NCBI GenBank assembly: GCA_030824175.1
Contig: JAVBYH010000319.1
Coordinates: 1 to 12,327, forward strand
Reading direction: 5' to 3'
DNA length: 12,327 nt
DNA from: Bacteroidota bacterium
Lineage (GTDB): Bacteria; Bacteroidota; Ignavibacteria; UBA10030; UBA8401
Positions 6,465 through 12,327 of this stretch are shown in pieces; the first letter of the stretch is position 1, and each line of letters opens with the position of its first letter. The position numbers and the translations under genes are program-made. The notes beneath the pieces are model-generated. The model worked only from the letters and a program-made list of their open reading frames with translations, ran no database searches and was not told where the DNA came from.

Positions 6465-7721
6465 TTACTCTCTTCCGTAATAGGGAGCGCCTTGTTTCTG
6501 TATATCAACCTTCAACAACACCTGGGGGGTCTTGGATGTCGCATCGTTTTCACGGACCACGTAGAGGATCGTTCCCGTGCCCCATTGGAACGTGACGACC
6601 TTCGGACCGATGAGGCCGTTCATGAGGGGCACCGGTGCCGCATTTTGTCCCGGCACGACAAGGATGCCCGCTGCGCCGTCCGTGCCGACGTACATCGTGC
6701 CCGCGGCGTCGAACGTGAGCGCGGAGATCCTCGCAAACTTGTACCCCGATTGCGAGCTCAGCGTAAAATACGTCGTCGGTGTACCAAGGCTCGTGTCGGC
6801 GGCGTTGATCGGAAATTTGTAGACCGCTTCCGTCGTGTCTGTCGATGTGATGACATTGGCGCCGACATAGAGGGCTCCATTAAAGACGCGGACCGCACGG
6901 ACAACGCCGGAGAACGGAAACTCGCGCGCCTGCTTGTATTTGTTGATGCGGTAGATTCCGGTGTTCAGATCGCCGCCGCCCCAGATGTTCTTCTGCGCAT
7001 CGTAGTCGAAGTCGTCGATGTTGTTCATCGGCGGCGAAGACACCCTCGACACGAGAATTTTGGGGGCCACAACCGCATTGGGATCGCAGTAGAAGATCGC
7101 GAACGCCCGGCGGGCGGCAAGCAACGTATCGCCTGGTCCAACTTTTAACGTTGAAAAGTTCGTTTCCGTTCCTTTCAGCGCGTACTGTGTGCGCACACCG
7201 GCCGGCGTGATCTTATAGACGCCGAGGCCGACGCCGCTGCCGGTCGTCAGGTTCACCAGCAGGTTGCCGTTCCTGTCGATCGCGAGGGCATACGGCTTTT
7301 CCTTCTCGGCATCGATGCCGTCCACGTTGACGATGGACGGCTTGATGTTCAGGTATTTGATTTCGCTGAATTTGTCGGATCCGAGCACGGAGACCTTCAC
7401 CTTCACGGAATCCTTGACGAGGTTCGGCGTCCGCACGCGGAGAAGCGTGGGGGTCGCGGACAGGATCTCGGCGGGGACGGCGTCGAAGAAGACGATGATC
7501 TTCGACGCGTCGGTGGTGAAATTAGAGCCTGCAAGCGCGAGCGTTGTCACGTTAGAGAGCGGATACGGCGCGTTCTCCGGCGTGATCGCCGTAACGACCG
7601 GCTGCGCGCCCGAGACATAATCCTTATCATAGAGGCTCGATGCGGGATCCTTCTTGCACCCGTTGATAAGGCTGAGGAGCACAACTGCGGCAAAGAGTAT
7701 TCGACTGTTCATATTTTTCAT
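6465..7721 (-). CDS. Lipoprotein with IPT/TIG domain and NHL-like beta-propeller
   Basis: About 418 residues. A short hydrophobic leader ends in SLINGC, with the probable lipidated cysteine at 22; the following KKD could favour surface export in this group, which is an inference. Residues about 41-127 look like an immunoglobulin-like IPT/TIG domain (PVVTAITPENAPYPL, LALAGSNFTTDASKIIVFFD, LLRVRTPN). From about 143 on, propeller blades recur: ALAIDRNGNLLVNLTTGSG, DFDYDAQKNIWGGGDLNTG, GALYVGANV, ALTFDAAGTMYVGTDGAAG and GTILYVVREN. This architecture is common in predicted surface lipoproteins of Bacteroidota and suggests binding of a protein or glycan. It lies 24 bases after the PorV-like gene and 46 bases before the secreted propeller protein. 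Start is uncertain: ATG at 7721 (used) or 7712; neither has a clear ribosome site, and a TTG at 7739 is less likely. Confidence 0.85.
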   Translation of the reverse strand: MKNMNSRILFAAVVLLSLINGCKKDPASSLYDKDYVSGAQPVVTAITPENAPYPLSNVTTLALAGSNFTTDASKIIVFFDAVPAEILSATPTLLRVRTPNLVKDSVKVKVSVLGSDKFSEIKYLNIKPSIVNVDGIDAEKEKPYALAIDRNGNLLVNLTTGSGVGLGVYKITPAGVRTQYALKGTETNFSTLKVGPGDTLLAARRAFAIFYCDPNAVVAPKILVSRVSSPPMNNIDDFDYDAQKNIWGGGDLNTGIYRINKYKQAREFPFSGVVRAVRVFNGALYVGANVITSTDTTEAVYKFPINAADTSLGTPTTYFTLSSQSGYKFARISALTFDAAGTMYVGTDGAAGILVVPGQNAAPVPLMNGLIGPKVVTFQWGTGTILYVVRENDATSKTPQVLLKVDIQKQGAPYYGRE

Positions 7722-7745
7722 ATGCGTATGGGATGTCAAATGATA

Positions 7746-8744
7746 TTAGAAATACATTTGTAACGAAAAACGGTTGACGTTGCCGAACACGCCGAAGGGC
7801 GTGTATGCGTAATCGATGCCGATGCCGATGCCCTCGAACGTATGCTGCAGGCCGACACCCACCGTGAAATCCTGTTCGTCGTAGCCGAACATGTAGCCGC
7901 CTCTGAGGGCCAGCGTTTTCATGAAGACGTATTCCATGCCGAGGTTCACCGTTTCAGGAAAATCGCGCGCGTTGATCGCGTCCACGGAGATGAGCAGCGG
8001 ATCGGAGAACTTGCCTTCGGCGATAAAATCCATGACGTTGGCCGAGATGCCGATGCGGAACATAAGCGGAAGCTGGAAGCCTTCGCGCTGATATTTCACT
8101 TCCTTCGAGAAGTTCTTGATGCTCGCGGCGAAGTTGAGACTCTTGAATCCCGTCTTGTAGAACATGCCGAAGTCGAACGACATCACGTCGATCGTGTTCT
8201 CGTTCGCGATCGGATTCCGGTTGGCATCGACCGTGTTGAAGCCGTCGCCGAGATCCTGACGGTTCCATGCGACGCGCGCACCGATGGCGAACCTGTCGGA
8301 GAGCGCGCGCGAATACCCGACGCCAAGAGACACCGCCACGGGCGTAAACGTTCCCATGTCCATGTATCCGTCCACATTGTCGGCGCGCACCGTCCGGAGG
8401 AACTCTCCGTAGTTCACCGATTGGTATGTGATCCCGAACACGCCATATTCGTGGTTCGGCGTCGCGATTGCGACGCTGCCGTAGTAATGCTTGATGTCGG
8501 CAATCCATTGCGTGTTGCCGAATTCGGCGTGGGCGGAGGATTGCATGCGCGCCATGCCGGCCGGATTGAAGAAGAGCGAGGAGGAATTCCCTTCAACGGA
8601 CGTCACCGCTTCGCCCATCGCGACGGCTCTCGGGTCGGTGGCCACGTTCAGGAATTTCAACCCCGTTTGTGCGAGTTTTTTGTTTTGTGCTGAGGCCGGA
8701 ACCATCGCACAGACGAGGAACAGAAGGACAATGTAATTTTTCAT
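7746..8744 (-). CDS. PorV/PorQ-family outer-membrane beta-barrel protein
   Basis: A 332-residue protein with a signal peptide (cleavage likely after ASA, residue 19) and then the family opening LAQTGLKFLNVATDPRAVAM with GEAVTSVEGNSSSLFFNPAGMAR, characteristic of PorV/PorQ (UPF0164, FadL-like) barrels. The remainder is alternating beta-strands with G-x-x-Y/F turns, ending in the outer-membrane C-terminal phenylalanine (RFSLQMYF). PorV is the T9SS shuttle that hands folded cargo to the attachment complex; many Bacteroidota carry extra paralogues beside cargo genes. Its position between T9SS cargo, two lipoproteins and a TonB-dependent receptor suggests a dedicated shuttle or channel for this cluster. 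GCAGGT (8749-8754) precedes the ATG. Whether it is the genome's main PorV or a paralogue cannot be told here, so no symbol is given. Confidence 0.88.
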   Translation of the reverse strand: MKNYIVLLFLVCAMVPASAQNKKLAQTGLKFLNVATDPRAVAMGEAVTSVEGNSSSLFFNPAGMARMQSSAHAEFGNTQWIADIKHYYGSVAIATPNHEYGVFGITYQSVNYGEFLRTVRADNVDGYMDMGTFTPVAVSLGVGYSRALSDRFAIGARVAWNRQDLGDGFNTVDANRNPIANENTIDVMSFDFGMFYKTGFKSLNFAASIKNFSKEVKYQREGFQLPLMFRIGISANVMDFIAEGKFSDPLLISVDAINARDFPETVNLGMEYVFMKTLALRGGYMFGYDEQDFTVGVGLQHTFEGIGIGIDYAYTPFGVFGNVNRFSLQMYF

Positions 8745-8768
8745 AGTAACCTGCTGATTGATAAACGC

Positions 8769-9389
8769 TTATTTCAGGATATCGACTCCCGTTACGGTGA
8801 GCGACAGATCCTTCACCTTGACGGTTATTTTTGTTGTTGTTAACGTGTCAGTCACCGCGGCGCCTGTGTAAGCCTTCCAGTTGACGAAGAGCTGCACGGT
8901 CATGCGCCTGCTGCAGGAATCGGGATTGATGCTCGGCTTGTATGTGAACTGTGTTTCGGACGGAAAGATGCGCGCCGTCGTGAGGACGCTGTCCTTGCCG
9001 AAGGTCCGCACGGCACCGGAGACCTTGCCGAATTGATAAAACGTATACTGCGTTCCGCCGACAAGCTTCATCGAGTCGAGCTTCGAGGTGACCGCGGCGC
9101 TAATAGTCAGCTGTGCATCGGCGCCCGATTCGATGTTCGAGATTTTATAGATGGCCGGGGCAAATGTGAACTTCAGCGTATCCTTCAGATTCGAGGCGCT
9201 GACCGCTACGTCGAAACTGAATCCGCCGTCGTCCGCCGAAAAATTCTCGATTCCGGATGGTCGTTCCCATACGGTGCTGGAATACGGGCGCCAGACGGAA
9301 TTGTATTCCGACGAGTTGGTGGATTTTTGGCAGGACGAGATCATGCACGCACCTGCACACATACACAGCAAGAAGAGGAAATGTTTCAT
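8769..9389 (-). CDS. Hypothetical lipoprotein, unknown fold
   Basis: 206 residues. The N-terminus MKHFLFLLCMCAGACMISSC is a lipoprotein leader ending in the lipobox ISSC, lipidation expected at C20, followed by QKSTNSSEYN. The mature part has no family I recognise. It is rich in serine, threonine and hydrophobic beta-type stretches (FSFDVAVSASNLKDTLKFTF, AQLTISAAVTSKLD, RRMTVQLFVNWKAY, TTTKITVKVKDLSLTVTGV) and looks like one or two immunoglobulin- or lipocalin-like beta-sandwich domains, which is only inferred. It has one further cysteine (NPDSC). The start at 9389 is chosen because the leader begins there; the longer reading from 9458 overlaps the preceding gene. It lies 19 bases after the 695-residue gene and 24 bases before the PorV-like gene. 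It has no SusD-like features. Confidence 0.82.
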   Translation of the reverse strand: MKHFLFLLCMCAGACMISSCQKSTNSSEYNSVWRPYSSTVWERPSGIENFSADDGGFSFDVAVSASNLKDTLKFTFAPAIYKISNIESGADAQLTISAAVTSKLDSMKLVGGTQYTFYQFGKVSGAVRTFGKDSVLTTARIFPSETQFTYKPSINPDSCSRRMTVQLFVNWKAYTGAAVTDTLTTTKITVKVKDLSLTVTGVDILK

Positions 9390-9408
9390 ACGAGTGTCCA
9401 AAGTGTGG

Positions 9409-11496
9409 TTACCGGATAACGACAAATTTATAAATTCCGCGGTCTCCCTGCGGCGCATCGATCACAGCTATGTAGATACCGCTGACGATGATCTGGTTCG
9501 ACGACGTCGTCAGATCGTAATCCTGCGAACCCGTGCCGTCCGTGTGCTCGATCGTCTTGATCTGTTCGCCGAGTTCCGTATAGATCCGGATGGTGCACAC
9601 CCCGGGGATGTTCTTGAATACGATCTTGTCCTGCTGTCCCGGCCACAGAAGCGTATTCGATGTGGCGCCGATGTTGTACGGATTCGGGACGATGCGGACT
9701 TTCGATTTCTCGAGTGTCAACGCCGCGCCCAGGCGCCGGTATGCCGGCGAGTACGTCTGGGTGTAATACCGTCCGCTCGTCAGGCGTCCCGCCGGGGTCT
9801 GTCCAACACCGGTATTGTCCGACGCCTTTCCGACGGAAACGAGATAGTAGTAATAGGCGACGTCGAAATCGGCGAGCGTGTCGTCGAATGCACGAACCGA
9901 GGCGGCACCGTCCCAGATCTTGTAGTAAGCGCTGTCGTACTGGGCCTTTGCGCGCCACACTTCCCACCCATCGATCTTCGGATCGCTCGGGGCTGTCCAT
10001 TCAAGACCGATCTTGTTCGCCTTGCTCGACACGTTGAGAACTGTCGGGGGCGGGGGTCCCTGCGGAATGGCATAGCCGCTGTTGTAGTTGGCCAGCGCCC
10101 GGCGAACCGACTTGAAGAGTGAATCCTTGCCGGTGAAGACCCATGCATTCTTCGAAAGCGGACCGAGCCCCTTGAATGTGACGAGAGCGCCGGAATTAGC
10201 CTTGAACGCCTTGCCGATCTCAACCGAGGCTTCCCAGCCGATGCCGGCTGCGACTTCCGCGATCACGATATGGACGCTTTCGGACGGGGCGATCGTATAC
10301 GGACCGTAGCCCATGGCCATGGACTGCCCGCCCGAGGTGCCGAGCGCGGGATCACCCGTAGTAGGCGTAAGAAGATCCGCGTGACGAGGTATTACATGAC
10401 CGCGTGTGATCATCTTCCACTGACCGTCCATGGCAGACGAGTTGTATTGGTCAAGGGATCCGGACGTAACAAGCGGACCATCTGAGCCTTCATATGCCGT
10501 GGTGGACGGTTGGCGCTTGTCGTCCGTTGTATCCTTTGTTGATTTGTCTGCGTGCAGAGTGGCCCAGCCGATGAACTGATACGCTCCGAGGCGGCCGACC
10601 GTGTCGCCTGCCAGATGGCCTGTGGCCGCCTTGAAGATCGGTCCGCCGATGTTGTCGTAGCCGCCCGAGAACGAGGGATAGTAGCCGTGCCATGCGAAGC
10701 TGACGCGGAGGTCGTTGTTGTCCGTGTTGGACGCGAAATATTTGGCCGGTCCCGGATTCGATGTATCACCCCGCACGTCGTTCACCGTGTTTTTGCCGTA
10801 CGCGATGGGATCGCCGATCACCGGTTGCACGTCTCGACTAATTCCGAAACGGTTTTGGAAATATGCATAAACATTGTTCAGCGTCACTGGGGCACGCTTC
10901 GTCCCAACATCATCGATGATGCCGGTATTTGTAAAAGTGTAATCATAAATGATATAATTGTCGTGAAACGACTGGCTGAAGGCGATTACTTTTCGATGTA
11001 TTGTGAGTCCAATTGGCGTATGGGCGACGTTGTCCAGCTGACGATCCCAACGAAGTGATGGATCTACTTCATCGTTATATATTCTTTCAACGAACGATTG
11101 CACTCCGTTTACCGTGACTTTCGTCGGCTCGTATTTACTCACCATATTGAACCGAACAGGGAACGATTCTCCGGGGAGGGACCCTACAGTACTGCGAGGA
11201 CCGATGTGCACGATCTTGTACGGGAACGTGCCTTTCGCTTCAGTATAATTCGTTGTGCCGATCCACAAGCTTTTTGCAGCCTGCATATCCGTCGTACGAT
11301 AAATTGCAGGCCATCGTAGACCGTCGGATTGGTCTGCAACTTTGCCAGTCCGCCCCAATTCGATTTCAGATCCATATTTTGAATACATATTATGAAGTGA
11401 ACCGACGGTAAGCCATTGATACGGATTGGCAATCTGAGCAACAGTCCCGGATGATACAATAAATATAAATCCTGTGAGTAGACGTAAGTATTTCAT
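9409..11496 (-). CDS. Exported protein with fibronectin-like module and variant T9SS-type C-terminal domain
   Basis: 695 residues with a signal peptide (residues 1-20, likely cut before Q21). The large N-terminal region (about 21-475) has the look of an Ignavibacteria surface family (RWPAIYRTTD, SLWIGTTNY, NYIIYDYTFTNTG), but I know no function for it. A PPPPT linker (481-485) leads into a fibronectin type III-like module (about 486-575: IGLEWTAPSDPKIDGWEVWR, then YYYYLVSVG). Residues about 596-695 resemble a T9SS C-terminal domain of the VRIVPNPY type (IRIYTELGEQIKTI, SGIYIAVID, final YKFVVIR) and lack the YPNPFNP core seen in the neighbouring cargo. TGAGGA (11501-11506) stands just before the ATG. 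The stop of the receptor gene is 25 bases upstream. The coding sequence for about the first 220 residues (10840-11496) is much more AT-rich than the rest. Confidence 0.87.
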   Translation of the reverse strand: MKYLRLLTGFIFIVSSGTVAQIANPYQWLTVGSLHNMYSKYGSEIELGRTGKVADQSDGLRWPAIYRTTDMQAAKSLWIGTTNYTEAKGTFPYKIVHIGPRSTVGSLPGESFPVRFNMVSKYEPTKVTVNGVQSFVERIYNDEVDPSLRWDRQLDNVAHTPIGLTIHRKVIAFSQSFHDNYIIYDYTFTNTGIIDDVGTKRAPVTLNNVYAYFQNRFGISRDVQPVIGDPIAYGKNTVNDVRGDTSNPGPAKYFASNTDNNDLRVSFAWHGYYPSFSGGYDNIGGPIFKAATGHLAGDTVGRLGAYQFIGWATLHADKSTKDTTDDKRQPSTTAYEGSDGPLVTSGSLDQYNSSAMDGQWKMITRGHVIPRHADLLTPTTGDPALGTSGGQSMAMGYGPYTIAPSESVHIVIAEVAAGIGWEASVEIGKAFKANSGALVTFKGLGPLSKNAWVFTGKDSLFKSVRRALANYNSGYAIPQGPPPPTVLNVSSKANKIGLEWTAPSDPKIDGWEVWRAKAQYDSAYYKIWDGAASVRAFDDTLADFDVAYYYYLVSVGKASDNTGVGQTPAGRLTSGRYYTQTYSPAYRRLGAALTLEKSKVRIVPNPYNIGATSNTLLWPGQQDKIVFKNIPGVCTIRIYTELGEQIKTIEHTDGTGSQDYDLTTSSNQIIVSGIYIAVIDAPQGDRGIYKFVVIR

Positions 11497-11521
11497 AGTA
11501 TCCTCATTAACACATTTTATT

Positions 11522-12327
11522 TTAAAAGTCGAAACTGAGTTTGATGCCCCAGAAAATATCGCGCGGGTTCAGGAACACGAGGAAGTCCATGTTCGGCATG
11601 TCGATGTACGCCTTGTCCTCGAGGATCTGGTCCATGCGGCCCTTGTCGACCTCGGTCCAGCCCGATCCCTTGTTCTCCATGTAGCGGCCGGTGGATTTTT
11701 CCCAATACACCGCGTTCGGCACGACGTAGCTTGCGTTCGCGACGGAGTTCACCGGTTCGATGTGCACGTACGCGACGCCTTCCTTGCGCGTGTCGCCCGG
11801 ACGATCCTCGCCCGGCACGTTGATGTAGTTGAAGCGTGTCTGGTAGACGTCGGCCGGCATATGGAGCGACTGCCAGTATTGGTTTTCATCGTCGATGCTC
11901 GTGAATCCGTATTTCGAGAAGTTCCGGATGTTCAGGAAGTTGTTGATGTCGGCGAAGAACTGGAGATTCGCCGATCCGATCTTGAAGTTTTTCGAGACGC
12001 GGAGGTTCGCCGAATATGTGTCGAGCCATTGCACATTGTACTGCACATCGGGAATGGAGCTCGACCGACTGCCAGTCCATGTGTCGTGCGTGCCCGAGGA
12101 CCATGACGCCGTCATGTTCAATCTCCAATCGTTCAACAGGCCGACGCCGGCAAGGTTTGCCTCGTTCAGCATGTAGTCGACGGGCGTGAAGAGGTCGATG
12201 CTGACGCGCGCGTACGGAGCCGGAATGGGCTTCGTCTGATAGAGGTCGTTCGTATGCGTGGCCTCGTAGTTCATCTGTGAGACAATACTTTCCGATAACT
12301 GACGGTATCCAAACCTTCCTGTCGATC
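11522..12327 (-). CDS. TonB-dependent outer-membrane receptor, C-terminal part (5' end outside the window)
   Basis: About 268 residues are visible and the frame stays open to the window edge; the methionine at 12274 is internal, not a start. Typical receptor barrel signs: alternating strands such as PAPYARVSIDLFTPVDYML and WRLNMTASWSSGT, the conserved late-barrel stretch LRVSKNFKIGSANLQFFADI followed by NNFLNIRNFSKYGF, the block FLVFLNPRDIFWGIKLSFDF, and a terminal phenylalanine recognised by the barrel-assembly machinery. Such receptors import a substrate across the outer membrane using TonB energy; substrate and plug domain cannot be seen. First visible gene of the cluster, 25 bases before the 695-residue exported protein. 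In classical Bacteroidota nutrient systems a SusD lipoprotein would follow; here it does not. Confidence 0.88.
   Translation of the reverse strand, partial: STGRFGYRQLSESIVSQMNYEATHTNDLYQTKPIPAPYARVSIDLFTPVDYMLNEANLAGVGLLNDWRLNMTASWSSGTHDTWTGSRSSSIPDVQYNVQWLDTYSANLRVSKNFKIGSANLQFFADINNFLNIRNFSKYGFTSIDDENQYWQSLHMPADVYQTRFNYINVPGEDRPGDTRKEGVAYVHIEPVNSVANASYVVPNAVYWEKSTGRYMENKGSGWTEVDKGRMDQILEDKAYIDMPNMDFLVFLNPRDIFWGIKLSFDF

Noticed and set aside
6419..6508. N-terminal extension of the secreted T9SS protein to 6508
   Set aside because: It would overlap the preceding gene and bury the signal peptide; the ATG at 6418 has AGAGGA at the right distance.
7734..7739. Perfect -35-like TTGACA on the minus strand before the IPT lipoprotein
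   Set aside because: No -10-like hexamer at 16-18 bases, and transcription would begin at or past the start codon; taken as chance.
7842..8693. Plus-strand ORF of 283 codons opposite the PorV-like gene
   Set aside because: Antisense shadow; the minus strand has a signal peptide, family motifs and a C-terminal phenylalanine.
9390..9458. N-terminal extension of the 206-residue lipoprotein to 9458
   Set aside because: It overlaps the previous gene's coding end and puts charged residues before the lipoprotein leader.
1..12327. Search for tRNA, rRNA, CRISPR array, transposase or phage genes
   Set aside because: No cloverleaf, regularly spaced repeat set, or recombinase/transposase protein was recognised by eye on either strand.

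Overview
The window reads as chromosomal DNA of a member of the Bacteroidota/Chlorobiota (FCB) group, most likely an Ignavibacteria- or Kapabacteria-like lineage. The clearest sign is the secreted protein ending at 5048. Its C-terminal type IX secretion (T9SS) sorting domain carries a QNYPNPFNPST motif, which is very common in that lineage. Supporting signs are a PorV/PorQ-family barrel, a TonB-dependent receptor ending in an Ignavibacteria-like FLNPRDIFWGI block, purine-rich Shine-Dalgarno sites (GAGGA type) at several starts, and a GC content clearly above 50%. All genes lie on the minus strand, so transcription runs from high to low coordinates. The placement is inferred; no marker gene is present.

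Region 1 (12327 to 5048) is a tight unidirectional cluster with gaps of about 20-46 bases. In transcription order it holds: the C-terminal part of a TonB-dependent outer-membrane receptor (start outside the window); a 695-residue exported protein with a fibronectin-like module and a variant T9SS-type C-terminus; a 206-residue lipoprotein of unknown fold; a PorV/PorQ-family outer-membrane barrel; a lipoprotein with an IPT/TIG domain followed by a beta-propeller; and a 456-residue secreted beta-propeller protein with a canonical T9SS type A sorting domain. No SusD-like gene is present in the visible part. The cluster ends at a strong intrinsic terminator (4991-5019). I infer a cell-surface uptake or binding complex whose exported parts travel by T9SS and lipoprotein routes; the substrate is unknown.

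Region 2 (5047 to 4778) is intergenic. It holds the terminator, a second hairpin followed by a T-run, a dispersed palindromic repeat, and a good -35/-10 promoter for the next operon.

Region 3 (4777 to 1) is a cell-envelope operon: a heptose-7-phosphate kinase (rfaE1/hldA), a heptose-1-phosphate adenylyltransferase (rfaE2/hldC) and a very large TamB/AsmA-like protein truncated by the window edge. The first two enzymes make ADP-heptose for the lipopolysaccharide core; TamB-like proteins help build or supply the outer membrane. A second copy of the palindromic repeat sits between rfaE1 and rfaE2 and creates a spurious upstream start for rfaE2. The tamB-like gene has no ATG/GTG/TTG at the expected place; a CTG codon is correctly spaced from a Shine-Dalgarno site.

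No tRNA, rRNA, CRISPR array, transposase or phage gene was seen. The long plus-strand ORFs are antisense shadows of the high-GC genes.
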